64,000 bases of DNA, taken from the NCBI GenBank assembly GCA_963722665.1, contig CAVRNW010000032.1:1-64000 (forward strand). The letters are read 5' to 3'. The notes under the pieces were generated by a model. That model did no database searches. It saw nothing but the letters and a program-made list of their open reading frames with translations, and had not been told where the DNA came from. This DNA comes from Site-B1 sp963722665. Its GTDB lineage: Bacteria; Bacteroidota; Bacteroidia; Flavobacteriales; Flavobacteriaceae. A program made the translations under genes and the position numbers. Below, piece by piece: positions 8,283-16,680 of the stretch. Each line of letters starts with the position of its first letter. Position 1 is the stretch's first letter.

Positions 8283-8675
8283 TTATTTAACCAGTTCCAG
8301 TCCGGTTTTCTCCCAGTTCAAAACGCCTCCTTTTAAATCGTAAAGTTGATCAAATCCAACTTTCACAAATTTAGATGTGCTCTTACCACTTCTATTTCCA
8401 GAGCGACAATAGATCACTAATGTTTTTGTTGTATCTAATTTTTGAATTTGTTCATCAAATTCAGAAGATAAAAAATTGATATTAATGGCATTTTCAATAT
8501 GGCCGGAAGTGAATTCCTGTGGAGTTCTCACATCCACTAATAGGACGTCATTTGAAGATAAAAATTCCTTAAATTCCATTGGTTCCAGCAAAGTAGCATG
8601 TTGAGCTGCAGTTTGTTTACAATTTAAAAAGGTCAAACCTATAACAACACCTAATACGATCGATAATTTTTTCAA
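8283..8675 (-). CDS. Rhodanese-like lipoprotein
   Basis: This 130-residue protein has a lipoprotein signal peptide (lipobox FLNC, Cys about residue 19) and a single rhodanese domain: LVDVRTPQEFTSGHIENAIN and the active-site loop IYCRSGNRSGKS. Rhodaneses move sulfane sulfur from a persulfide on the active-site Cys; here the enzyme should sit in the periplasm, tethered to a membrane. It lies 13 bases after a second rhodanese on the same strand and is convergent with moaA. The physiological acceptor is unknown. Confidence 0.87.
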   Translation of the reverse strand: MKKLSIVLGVVIGLTFLNCKQTAAQHATLLEPMEFKEFLSSNDVLLVDVRTPQEFTSGHIENAININFLSSEFDEQIQKLDTTKTLVIYCRSGNRSGKSTSKFVKVGFDQLYDLKGGVLNWEKTGLELVK

Positions 8676-8688
8676 ATTCTATATTGAT

Positions 8689-9006
8689 TTAATATTCTAT
8701 TTTTCCTCCCCATTCTATGATGCCTCCCAATAGATTATAGGCATTTGGGATTCCCATTTTATTCATAACCGCACAAGCTTGCCCGCTTCTGGCGCCAGAC
8801 CTGCAATACACATAAAAGTTTTTTGATTTATCCAGTTCATCAATAAGATAAATAAACCCTTGGCCCTTATAAATATCTATATTAATGGATTTAGGTATTT
8901 TTCCACTGTTAAATTCTTCTGGTGTACGAACATCTAATATTACCGCATCCTCATCACTTGTTAGCAGTTCGTTCCATTGTTGTTGAGTTAAATTTGACAT
9001 TTTCAA
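8689..9006 (-). CDS. Cytoplasmic rhodanese-like protein
   Basis: A 105-residue single-domain rhodanese with no signal peptide, showing ILDVRTPEEFNSGKIPKSINI and the loop YVYCRSGARSGQAC. It belongs to the GlpE/PspE-like small sulfurtransferases. It is the first gene of a two-gene set with the lipoprotein rhodanese, giving a cytoplasmic and a periplasmic version side by side. Start at ATG 9006 (MKMSNLTQQ), with a second ATG two codons in. Confidence 0.87.
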   Translation of the reverse strand: MKMSNLTQQQWNELLTSDEDAVILDVRTPEEFNSGKIPKSINIDIYKGQGFIYLIDELDKSKNFYVYCRSGARSGQACAVMNKMGIPNAYNLLGGIIEWGGKIEY

Positions 9007-9070
9007 TAAATTTTTGGCAAAAATAACTCTTCGTTAGAAATTACAAGCAACAATTGTTACAATTAATAGG

Positions 9071-9682
9071 TTAAACCTTTATTGAACAACCAATGGCTCT
9101 TGTTTCTTTTTCCTGTACTTCCTTTCCGGCTAACAATGCATTAACCGCATCTTCAACATATTTCTTAGAAACTGCCGATGCATCCTTGTAGTTATCATCT
9201 ATAGCACCAATATACTCCACTACATTTCCTTTTTTGGTCTTTTGAATAACATACATATGCGGTGTTTTTGTTGCTCCAAATTTTGGATACACCTCTTGCT
9301 TCTCATCAATTAAATAAGGAAAAGTATAGCCTTTAACATTAGATCTTTTCCTCATTTCTTCAAAACTATCACCTGGTTTTACGCTTGTATTATTTGGCAT
9401 AATCGCAATTACAGGATATCCTTTTGATGCATATTTTTTATCCAATTCAATAATTCTATCTTCATACATATTTGCGTAAGGACATGTATTACAAGTAAAT
9501 GTTATGATAAAGCCTTTAGCATCCTTATAGTCAGATAGAGAGACCAAATTGCCATCAACATTCTTCAACTTGAAGTCTTCAATTACATCACCAATTTTAT
9601 ATCCTGGAATTGGTGTTGTACTATTCGATAAAGAACTTAATACTGTTAAAATTAAAAAGGTTACAATGTGTAAAGTTTTCAT
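9071..9682 (-). CDS. Secreted thioredoxin-fold (AhpC/TSA-like) protein
   Basis: This 203-residue protein has a signal peptide and a peroxiredoxin/thioredoxin fold: GDVIEDFKLKNVDG, then FTCNTCPYANMYEDRI with a CxxC pair near residue 70, and a conserved TPHMYVIQ cis-Pro region. Proteins of this type are often annotated as thioredoxin family or redoxin-domain proteins in Flavobacteria. The CxxC suggests thiol-disulfide exchange rather than peroxide reduction. It follows the TlpA-like gene by three bases and is probably co-transcribed with it. Confidence 0.82.
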   Translation of the reverse strand: MKTLHIVTFLILTVLSSLSNSTTPIPGYKIGDVIEDFKLKNVDGNLVSLSDYKDAKGFIITFTCNTCPYANMYEDRIIELDKKYASKGYPVIAIMPNNTSVKPGDSFEEMRKRSNVKGYTFPYLIDEKQEVYPKFGATKTPHMYVIQKTKKGNVVEYIGAIDDNYKDASAVSKKYVEDAVNALLAGKEVQEKETRAIGCSIKV

Positions 9683-9685
9683 AAT

Positions 9686-10213
9686 CTATTTTTTTAAGAA
9701 TTTAATTATCTCGTTTTCTAATTCTTCATATTTAAATGATTTCTCATAGAATACGCGATCTCTGTTATTATAAATAAGAGTGGCAGGAATAGCACCAGAC
9801 CAATCTGAATATACCTGTGGAATCCAATAATTGGAATTCGTGTCATCAAAAGCATATATTTCCGACTTAAGGTCATGCTTTTTTATAAACGGTTTTAATG
9901 CCGTTTCGTATTTTTTGGGAAAGTCCAAACTAATCAAAATAACTTCAACATTCTTATTGGAATACTCGGTGTTTAGCTTCTCAAAATAAGGTAATTCCTT
10001 AATACAAGGCGCACACCATGTTGCCCAAAAATTAATTACATAAGTTTTCTCATCTTCTTTATGTAATAGCGGCTCAAGGCCATAATAATCAATGACTTTT
10101 AGTTCCGGATACACTGGGTCATTCTCATCAGTAGACACAGCCAGATTATTTTGCGTCTCTTTTTTACATGAAAAGATTCCCAACAAAATAAATACCAATA
10201 AATACTTCTTCAT
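9686..10213 (-). CDS. TlpA-like thioredoxin lipoprotein
   Basis: This 175-residue protein has a lipoprotein signal (lipobox IFSC, Cys at residue 16) and a thioredoxin domain with NFWATWCAPCIKELPYFEKL, the CAPC active site of TlpA/ResA-type periplasmic thiol-disulfide oxidoreductases, plus a cis-Pro segment AIPATLIYN. It is probably involved in reducing periplasmic cysteines, for example in cytochrome c maturation. It diverges from the trp leader. Confidence 0.87.
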   Translation of the reverse strand: MKKYLLVFILLGIFSCKKETQNNLAVSTDENDPVYPELKVIDYYGLEPLLHKEDEKTYVINFWATWCAPCIKELPYFEKLNTEYSNKNVEVILISLDFPKKYETALKPFIKKHDLKSEIYAFDDTNSNYWIPQVYSDWSGAIPATLIYNNRDRVFYEKSFKYEELENEIIKFLKK

Positions 10214-10280
10214 GCGGTAAAGTTAACTAACCGCCAATAAGTTGTCCAGGATTTTAACAAAAAATTAATTTGATAAAAAA

Positions 10281-10311
10281 TTTGATAAACTAAATATCAT
10301 TTCTATATTTG
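10281..10311 (+). promoter_or_regulatory. trp operon promoter
   Basis: A -33 TTTG (10281-10284) and a -7 element TATATTTG (10304-10311) are separated by 19 bases, matching the Bacteroidota sigma-A promoter (TTTG, about 19 bases, TAnnTTTG). It lies 16 bases before the start of the Trp leader peptide. Confidence 0.7.
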
Positions 10312-10327
10312 AAACAATATTTATCAA

Positions 10328-10378
10328 ATGAGTACATTTTTAAATAATACTTGGTGGTGGAATTCTCGAAACTTTTAG
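10328..10378 (+). CDS. trpL: trp leader peptide with three tandem Trp codons
   Basis: A 16-codon frame reads MSTFLNNTWWWNSRNF and ends with TAG. Three consecutive TGG codons in so short a peptide, just upstream of a terminator and trpE, are the hallmark of ribosome-mediated transcription attenuation: stalling at the Trp codons when charged tRNA-Trp is scarce should prevent the terminator hairpin from forming. It is too short for ordinary gene finders. The attenuation role is inferred from arrangement. Confidence 0.82.
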   Translation: MSTFLNNTWWWNSRNF

Positions 10379-10417
10379 ATCGTGAACTAATCCTATAGTA
10401 TATTTAATTCAAAATAT

Positions 10418-10450
10418 AAAGGCTTGTCAATCACGACAAGCCTTTTTCTT
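10418..10450 (+). terminator. trp attenuator terminator
   Basis: A stem GGCTTGTC (10421-10428) with GACAAGCC (10435-10442), flanked by an A/T-pairing extension and followed by a T-rich tract, lies 40 bases after the leader-peptide stop. A candidate antiterminator is CGTGA (10381-10385), just after the stop codon, which can pair with TCACG (10431-10435) in the loop and 3' arm of the terminator stem. Confidence 0.78.
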
Positions 10451-10454
10451 TGTT

Positions 10455-10477
10455 CTGTCCCGATAGTTATCGGAATT
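10455..10477. repeat. Short interspersed palindrome (CCGATA/TATCGG type)
   Basis: CCGATA and TATCGG separated by two bases follow CTGT, resembling the palindrome at 15448-15466 between trpF and trpB. It is probably part of a dispersed intergenic repeat family. Confidence 0.45.
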
Positions 10478-10548
10478 GTTTGAGAATATAAGCACCCGAA
10501 TTAAAATTTTATTAAGAAGAATGAGATACTGAAATAAATTCAGAATTT

Positions 10549-11956
10549 ATGAAGACATATAAATTAAATACTTATCACAAAAAAATTCTTGCAGATACCA
10601 TTACTCCCGTAAGTATCTATTTAAAAATCAGAGATAAATATCCCAATAGTATTTTACTGGAAAGCAGTGATTACCACACTAACGATAATAGCTTTTCCTA
10701 TATATGTTGTAATCCGATAGCATCAATAAAAGTTGAGAACGATCTAATTATTCAAAATTTTCCAGATGGAAGTTTACAAGTAAATTCTACTACTGAATTG
10801 GATGTTACAAAAGAGATCCATAAGTTCACAAAGCGATTTGAAGTTGATTCAAATGAGAATTTCAAGTTCATTAATAATGGGATATTTGGTTATACAGCTT
10901 ATGATGCTGTAAAGTATTTTGAAGATATTGAAATTTCGAAAAAGGAAGGATCTTTAAGTATTCCCGACATCTATTATGCAGTATATCAAAATATTATTGC
11001 CATAAACCACTTTAAAAATGAAGCCTATATTTTTGCACATTGTTTTGATGCAAAAAATAATGTTGACGATATTGATCATTTAATTAAAGCTAAGAATTTT
11101 GCCTCATATCAATTTAATTTCAAAGGTGAGATCACTTCCAATCTATCAGATGAAGAATATATGGATCATGTTGAGATTGCCAAAAAGCATTGTGCAAGGG
11201 GAGATGTTTTCCAGTTGGTCTTGTCAAAAAAATTCCAACAAGGATTTAAAGGCGATGAATTTAATGTATACAGAGCATTAAGGAGCATTAATCCATCTCC
11301 TTATCTTTTCTACTTTGATTATGGTAATTTCAAGATATTCGGTAGTTCACCGGAAGCTCAATTAGTTGTAAGCAATGAAAAAGCCGAGATCCATCCAATT
11401 GCAGGTACTTTCAAACGAACCGGTAACGATTTAAAGGATGCCGAATTAGCAGAAAAATTGGTCAAAGATGCCAAAGAAAACAGTGAGCATGTTATGCTTG
11501 TTGACCTGGCAAGAAATGATCTTGAGCAGACATGGAAGTAATGTAACTGTTGAAAAATACAGAGAAGTTCAGTTCTTTTCTCATGTGATCCATTTAGTAA
11601 GTAAGGTCACCGGACAAAAACATAAAGATACAGCAACAATGCAGGTTGTTGCCGATACCTTTCCTGCCGGAACCTTAAGTGGAGCTCCAAAACATATGGC
11701 TATGCAACTCATTGAGAGATACGAAAAAACGAGTCGTGGATTTTATGGTGGAGCTATTGGCTTCATGGATTTCAATGGCAATTACAACCATGCTATTATG
11801 ATCAGGACTTTTTTGAGTAAAAACCATCAATTGCACTGGCAGGCAGGAGCTGGATTGGTTTCAAAGTCCAAACCGGAAGATGAATTGCAGGAAGTATATA
11901 ACAAATTAGGAGCTTTAACAAAAGCCATTGAAATAGCAGAAAGAATATCGATATGA
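10549..11956 (+). pseudogene. trpE: Anthranilate synthase component I TrpE, frameshifted
   Basis: TrpE makes anthranilate from chorismate with ammonia supplied by TrpG. The two reading frames (10549-11541 and the +1 frame to 11956) together encode about 468 residues of a chorismate-binding enzyme: YKLNTYHKKILADTITP at the N-terminus, FQLVLSKKF, GSSPEAQL, PIAGTFKRTG, HVMLVDLARND, and after the break AGTLSGAPKHMAMQLIE and RGFYGGAIGF. One extra base near 11524 (CTTgAGCAG) splits it; removing it restores NDLSRHGSNVTVEKYREV. Given the intact downstream operon, a sequencing error is more likely than loss. It overlaps trpG by four bases. Confidence 0.88.
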
Positions 11957-12519
11957 AAAAAGTGTTAGTTATTGATAATTACGACAGTTTCACTTATAAT
12001 TTAGTGCACTACTTAGAAGACCTAAAATGTGATGTAACTGTAGTTAGAAATGATAAATTGGAATTAAAAGATGTTGAAGCTTTTGATAAGATCGTACTTT
12101 CACCCGGACCTGGGATTCCTGATGAAGCAGGATTATTAAAACCAATTATTAAGGCGTATGCTTCAACAAAAAGCATATTAGGTGTTTGTCTTGGCCAGCA
12201 GGCTATTGGCGAAGTTTTTGGCGGAAAACTGATTAATCTGGATGAAGTCTATCATGGTGTTTCAACTCAGATCAAAATTACAGTTGATGATGAATCGATG
12301 TTTGAAGGATTAGGTAAGAATATTGAAGTTGGTCGATACCATTCCTGGGTGGTTGACACCAAACTCCCTGATGAGTTGGAAGCTACTTCTTTTGATGAAA
12401 ACGGACAGATCATGTCGTTACGCCATAAAACCTATGACGTGAAAGGAGTACAATTCCATCCGGAATCTGTATTAACTCCAAAAGGAAAGGAAATTTTAAA
12501 GAACTGGATTGATAGTTAG
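11953..12519 (+). CDS. trpG: Anthranilate synthase component II (glutamine amidotransferase)
   Basis: TrpG hydrolyses glutamine and channels ammonia to TrpE. The 188-residue class I amidotransferase shows SPGPGIPDEAG, the nucleophile motif GVCLGQQAIGEVFGG (Cys about residue 78) and the VQFHPESVLTPKG His/Glu pair. It starts at ATG 11953 with an ATGA overlap of the trpE stop. As elsewhere in the family, it could also serve PabB. Confidence 0.92.
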   Translation: MKKVLVIDNYDSFTYNLVHYLEDLKCDVTVVRNDKLELKDVEAFDKIVLSPGPGIPDEAGLLKPIIKAYASTKSILGVCLGQQAIGEVFGGKLINLDEVYHGVSTQIKITVDDESMFEGLGKNIEVGRYHSWVVDTKLPDELEATSFDENGQIMSLRHKTYDVKGVQFHPESVLTPKGKEILKNWIDS

Positions 12520-12523
12520 ACCA

Positions 12524-12911
12524 TAGATTTTAGACATAAGACAAAAGAATATGAATAATTTTAAAGAATTAAAAATTTGGCAAAAATCAATGGATTTGGT
12601 TGAAAAAGTCTATAAGATAACTTCTAATATTCCAATAGAAGAAAAATTTGGACTAATTAGTCAAATTCAGAGGTGTGCCGTTTCAATTCCATCCAATATT
12701 GCAGAAGGAGCTGGTAGAAATTCAAATAAAGAGTTTAGAAATTTCCTGAGGAATTGCAAATGGTTCTGCAAATGAATTAAACACGCAATTATTACTATCA
12801 ATTAGAATAGGTTATATCAAAGAAGAAGATTTAGACATAGCATTCTATCAATACTTTATTAAAACAATATGAATTTCATTTAATAAAATGTCTCAAAATG
12901 TCTAAAATCTA
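12524..12911 (+). mobile_element. Four-helix-bundle gene cassette with 14-bp terminal inverted repeats
   Basis: The trpG-trpD gap holds a four-helix-bundle protein gene bounded by a perfect 14-bp inverted repeat, TAGATTTTAGACAT (12524-12537) and ATGTCTAAAATCTA (12898-12911), with weaker similarity continuing inward. Such genes, related to the ORFs found in intervening sequences of 23S rRNA genes, are scattered in Bacteroidota genomes. The unit looks like an inserted small element in the trp operon. It carries no transposase, so mobility would depend on another protein. Confidence 0.6.
12551..12872 (+). pseudogene. Four-helix bundle protein (23S intervening-sequence type), frameshifted
   Basis: The first 74 codons give a typical four-helix-bundle family N-terminus: LKIWQKSMDLVEKVYKIT, FGLISQIQRCAVSIPSNIAEG and NKEFRNFLR. 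An extra base near 12748 breaks the frame; the shifted frame continues with IANGSANELNTQLLLSIRIG and runs to TGA at 12872, for about 106 residues in all. The biochemical function of this family is unknown. It lies in the trp operon inside the inverted-repeat cassette, same direction as trpD. Confidence 0.78.
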
Positions 12912-12916
12912 GATTA

Positions 12917-13909
12917 ATGAAACAATTATTAAACAGACTTATAAATCAGGAGAGTATTTCCAGTGTGGAAGCAAAAAAGGTACTTGTGAATATTTCGAAT
13001 GGCGAGTATAACCAAAGTCAAATTGCTTCTTTTTTGACGGTGTATATGATGCGAAGCATTACTCTGGAAGAATTAAAAGGTTTCCGGGATGCGCTTCTTG
13101 AATTGTGTATTCCAATAGACCTGAAGGAGTTCAACGCCATAGATCTATGTGGAACCGGAGGTGATGGAAAAGACACATTTAATATCTCTACTCTATCGTC
13201 ATTTGTGACTGCCGGATCCGGTGTAAAAGTTGCCAAACATGGTAATTATGGAGTTTCATCCGCTTGTGGTTCGTCAAATGTTATGGAATATTTAGGAATT
13301 AAATTTTCAAGTGATGAAGACTTTTTAAAGAATTCTATTGATAAGGCCGGAATCTGTGTGCTTCATGCTCCATTGTTTCATCCTGCCATGAAAAACGTGG
13401 CTCCAATCAGAAGAGAATTAGGCGTCAAGACCTTTTTTAATATGCTAGGACCAATGGTCAATCCATCTTTTCCAAATAATCAGATGGTGGGAGTTTTTAA
13501 TTTGGAACTTTTGCGATTATATGGTTACTTATATCAGAATACAGACAAAAACTATAGTATTGTTCATGCATTAGATGGCTATGACGAAATATCTTTAACC
13601 GGAAAGACCAAAGTAATCTCAAACCAGTCTGAAATCATGTTTTCACCAGAAGATCTGGGTGTTGAACAAATTAAGCAAGAAGCCATTTTTGGCGGAAATT
13701 CAGTTGAAGATGCCGCAAAGATATTTATGAATGTGATCAATGGTAATGGAACTATAGCACAAAACAATGTAGTTTGTGCCAATGCCGGATTAGCTATAGC
13801 TACCTCAAAACAAATAAGTCACAAAGAAGGTTTTGAATTAGCAAAAGAATCCTTATTGAGTGGAAAAGCAAAAGAAAGTTTAGACAAGTTAAAAGAGTTG
13901 AGCAAATAA
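12917..13909 (+). CDS. trpD: Anthranilate phosphoribosyltransferase
   Basis: TrpD joins anthranilate to PRPP. The 330-residue protein shows the glycine-rich PRPP loop LCGTGGDGKDTFNIST (about residue 75), VAKHGNYGVSSACGSSNVME, and the anthranilate-site segment NVAPIRRELGVKTFFNMLGP. Length and motifs are standard. It begins six bases after the terminal repeat of the upstream cassette, so the insertion stopped just short of its start. Confidence 0.93.
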   Translation: MKQLLNRLINQESISSVEAKKVLVNISNGEYNQSQIASFLTVYMMRSITLEELKGFRDALLELCIPIDLKEFNAIDLCGTGGDGKDTFNISTLSSFVTAGSGVKVAKHGNYGVSSACGSSNVMEYLGIKFSSDEDFLKNSIDKAGICVLHAPLFHPAMKNVAPIRRELGVKTFFNMLGPMVNPSFPNNQMVGVFNLELLRLYGYLYQNTDKNYSIVHALDGYDEISLTGKTKVISNQSEIMFSPEDLGVEQIKQEAIFGGNSVEDAAKIFMNVINGNGTIAQNNVVCANAGLAIATSKQISHKEGFELAKESLLSGKAKESLDKLKELSK

Positions 13910-13914
13910 GTAAA

Positions 13915-13972
13915 GTCATTACGAGTAATGTCAGTTCGAGCGCCGTCGAGAACAGAATGACGTGGTAATGAC
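13915..13972. repeat. Interspersed repeat between trpD and trpC
   Basis: Outer arms GTCATTAC (13915-13922) and GTAATGAC (13965-13972) enclose the segment TGTCAGTTCGAGCGCCGTCG and a following AGAACAGAATGACG. This is a variant of the widespread Bacteroidota intergenic repeat whose usual form reads like GTCATTCTGAGCxxxGTCGAAGAA. Related copies lie inside trpF, before trpB and near 28.75 kb. Confidence 0.65.
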
Positions 13973-13986
13973 GGTTAAGTAAGAAA

Positions 13987-14772
13987 ATGGATATATTAAC
14001 CAAGATAGTTACAGACAAACGAACAGAAGTAAACCTTCGCAAGAACCTGATTCCTGTAAAACAATTAGAGCATTCTATTTTGTTTGAGCGAGAAACAATT
14101 TCACTCGCAAATAAATTAAGAAACAGCCAATCTGGAATCATTGCTGAGCACAAACGTCGGTCACCATCCAAATCTGTTATAAATCAAAGTCTTAATGTTC
14201 AAGATGTGGCAAAAGGATATGAAAAAGCTGGTGTTTGTGGAATGTCCGTGCTTACCGATGGCAAATATTTTGGAGGTTCACTGGATGATCTTATAATTGC
14301 CAGAGCAAGTTGCAACTTACCTCTTTTACGTAAGGAATTCATTATTGATGAATACCAGATAATAGAAGCTCGAGCCTATGGGTCGGATGTTATTTTATTA
14401 ATTGCAGCAATTTTATCTAAAGATGAGATCAAGCGATTTTCAGAATTGGCCAAAAGCTTAGATCTGGATGTTCTTTTAGAAGTCCACAATCAGGAAGAGT
14501 TAGATAAATCAATCATGCCTTCATTGGATATGATTGGTGTAAATAACAGAAATTTAAAAACTTTCGAGGTTAGTTTAGAAACAAGTAAAATATTGAGTGA
14601 AAATATTCCAGCCGATTTCATAAAAGTATCTGAAAGCGGAATCAGTTCAGTACAAGCTATAAAAGAATTGAAACCATTTGGATATCAAGGCTTTTTAATA
14701 GGAGAAAACTTTATGAAAACAGATAACCCTGGAGAAAGTGCAAATCAATTCATTAAAGAATTAGAATCATGA
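13987..14772 (+). CDS. trpC: Indole-3-glycerol phosphate synthase
   Basis: TrpC closes the indole ring from carboxyphenylaminodeoxyribulose phosphate. The 261-residue TIM barrel shows IIAEHKRRSPSKSVIN (catalytic Glu/Lys), LLRKEFIIDEYQI, DVLLEVHNQEEL, IGVNNRNLKTF and VSESGISS. It overlaps trpF by four bases (ATGA), indicating translational coupling. Confidence 0.93.
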   Translation: MDILTKIVTDKRTEVNLRKNLIPVKQLEHSILFERETISLANKLRNSQSGIIAEHKRRSPSKSVINQSLNVQDVAKGYEKAGVCGMSVLTDGKYFGGSLDDLIIARASCNLPLLRKEFIIDEYQIIEARAYGSDVILLIAAILSKDEIKRFSELAKSLDLDVLLEVHNQEELDKSIMPSLDMIGVNNRNLKTFEVSLETSKILSENIPADFIKVSESGISSVQAIKELKPFGYQGFLIGENFMKTDNPGESANQFIKELES

Positions 14773-15413
14773 AATTAAAGGTTTGCGGAATGAAATATCA
14801 AGATAATATTACTGAAGTTGCAGCACTGCAACCGGATTATCTTGGATTTATATTTCATGAACAATCTGCGAGACATTTTGATAAAACGATTCCAGAATTA
14901 CCAACTTCAATCAAAAAAGTTGGCGTTTTTGTGAATAAAAACATCGATTTTATTCTAGAAAAGGTAAAAACGTATCAATTAAATGCTGTTCAATTACATG
15001 GGGAGGAATCACCTGAATTTTGTCGAGCTTTAAGACAGAAATGTCATTCTGAGCTTGTCGAAGAATCTATAGAAATCATCAAGGTATTTTTCATTAAAAA
15101 TGAATTCAATTTTGATATTCTAAAACCCTTTGAGAAAGTCTGTGATTACTTCTTATTCGATACAAAAGGCAAACTTCCAGGCGGAAACGGTTACACTTTT
15201 AACTGGAATGTTTTGAAAGACTATAAATCTTCTAAACCATTTTTTTTAAGCGGAGGTATTGGATTAGATCAAATTAAGAATATAAAAGAATTTCAAAAAA
15301 GTGATGCTTCAAGATATTGCTATGCCATTGATGTAAACAGCAAATTTGAAGTTGAACCAGGATTAAAAAATAGTGAAGACTTAAAAGAATTTATAAATAG
15401 ACTGTCATTCTGA
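14769..15413 (+). CDS. trpF: Phosphoribosylanthranilate isomerase with in-frame repeat insertion
   Basis: TrpF performs the Amadori rearrangement of phosphoribosylanthranilate. The 214-residue TIM barrel starts with LKVCGMKYQDNI (catalytic Cys), has LGFIFHEQSARH, VGVFVNKN, AVQLHGEESPEFC, LFDTKGKLPGGNG (catalytic Asp) and FFLSGGIGLDQI. Residues CHSELVEES at about 93-101 are the translation of a dispersed Bacteroidota repeat that has inserted in frame in a surface region without breaking the enzyme. It overlaps trpC by four bases. Confidence 0.91.
   Translation: MKLKVCGMKYQDNITEVAALQPDYLGFIFHEQSARHFDKTIPELPTSIKKVGVFVNKNIDFILEKVKTYQLNAVQLHGEESPEFCRALRQKCHSELVEESIEIIKVFFIKNEFNFDILKPFEKVCDYFLFDTKGKLPGGNGYTFNWNVLKDYKSSKPFFLSGGIGLDQIKNIKEFQKSDASRYCYAIDVNSKFEVEPGLKNSEDLKEFINRLSF
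15040..15071 (+). repeat. HSELVEE-type interspersed repeat inside trpF
   Basis: The segment TGTCATTCTGAGCTTGTCGA followed by AGAATCT matches the well-known dispersed intergenic repeat of Flavobacteria and is here translated as CHSELVEES within trpF. Its similarity to the copy at 15404 shows it is an insertion rather than ancestral TrpF sequence. Confidence 0.75.
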
Positions 15414-15478
15414 ACCAAGTGAAGAATCTCAAAGGAGATACTTCAACAATCCCGATAAATATCGGGACAGCATGACAT
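15404..15478. repeat. Compound interspersed repeat between trpF and trpB
   Basis: It begins with CTGTCATTCTGAACCAAGTG and AAGAATCTC overlapping the trpF stop, and continues with a CCCGATA/TATCGGG palindrome (15450-15466) and ACAGCATGACA, so the outer TGTCAT and ATGACA arms form an inverted repeat. The trpF stop codon lies within the repeat itself (the TGA in TTCTGAACC). Confidence 0.7.
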
Positions 15479-15490
15479 AAAAATGATATT

Positions 15491-16672
15491 ATGTCATACA
15501 ACGTAAACGAAAAAGGATATTACGGAGAGTTTGGAGGAGCTTTTATACCTGAAATGCTCTATCCAAATGTCGAGGAATTGCGTCAGAATTATTTGTCGAT
15601 TATGGCCGAGCCGGAATTCCAAAAGGAATTCAGACATCTTCTAAAGGATTATGTTGGACGTCCTTCTCCACTCTATTTTGCCAAGAGATTATCAAAAAAA
15701 TACAACACAAAAATTTATTTGAAGCGTGAGGATCTTAACCATACAGGAGCTCATAAAATAAATAATACAATTGGTCAGATCTTAATGGCTAAACGATTGG
15801 GTAAAACCAGGATCATTGCAGAAACTGGAGCCGGACAGCATGGAGTAGCAACGGCAACTGTCTGCGCATTAATGGGTTTGGAATGTATTGTGTATATGGG
15901 CGAAATAGATATTGCCCGACAGGCACCAAACGTGGCCGAATGAAAATGCTAGGTGCAGAAGTCCGTCCCGGCTTTATCAGGTAGTCGTACCCTTAAAGAT
16001 GCCACCAATGAAGCCATAAGAGACTGGATAAATAACCCTGTTGACACACATTATATTATTGGCAGCGTGGTTGGACCTCATCCATACCCGGATATGGTGG
16101 CTAGATTCCAGTCGGTCGTATCTGAAGAAATTCAATGGCAGTTAAAAGAGGCTGAAGGTACTTCAAAACCTGATTATCTTATTGCTTGCGTTGGTGGTGG
16201 CAGTAATGCTGCAGGAACTTACTATCATTATTTAGATGATGAAAATGTCAAGATCATTGCGGTTGAAGCGGCCGGTAAAGGTGTGAATACTGGAAAGAGC
16301 GCTGCAACATCCGTTTTAGGAAAAGTGGGAATTATACATGGAAGTAAAACTTTATTGATGCAAACTAGTGACGGACAAATAACTGAACCCTATTCAATCT
16401 CAGCAGGATTGGATTATCCCGGTGTAGGACCAATGCATGCCAATCTTTACAAAACCGGTCGAGCAGAATTTATAGCCATAACAGATGATGAAGCTATGGA
16501 ATCAGGATTGGAATTATCTAAGCTGGAAGGCATTATTCCAGCTATTGAAACCTCACATGCTTTGGCGGTTTTCAATCATAAAAAGTTTGCTCCTGATGAT
16601 ATTATAGTTGTGAATCTGTCGGGAAGAGGTGATAAAGATCTGGATACTTATATAAATCATTTTAAATTGTAA
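15491..16672 (+). pseudogene. trpB: Tryptophan synthase beta chain, two compensating indels
   Basis: TrpB condenses indole with serine using PLP. About 393 residues: GEFGGAFIPEMLYPN, LKREDLNHTGAHKINNT (PLP Lys), AETGAGQHGVATATVCALMG, VGGGSNAAGTYYHY, and GRGDKDLDTY. The frame is interrupted by TGA at 15941 and TAG at 15950: a missing C near 15934 (GCCGA for GCCCGA) is compensated by an extra C near 15967 (GTCCCGG), restoring frame. Correcting both gives NVARMKMLGAEVRPALSG, the normal family sequence. Two adjacent opposite indels are best read as consensus error. Confidence 0.88.
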
Positions 16673-16680
16673 GTTTTTTT

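Noticed and set aside
11500..11560. Programmed frameshifting in trpE
   Set aside because: The site CTTGAGCAG lacks a slippery heptamer and a downstream structure, and many other genes in the window carry similar one-base changes.
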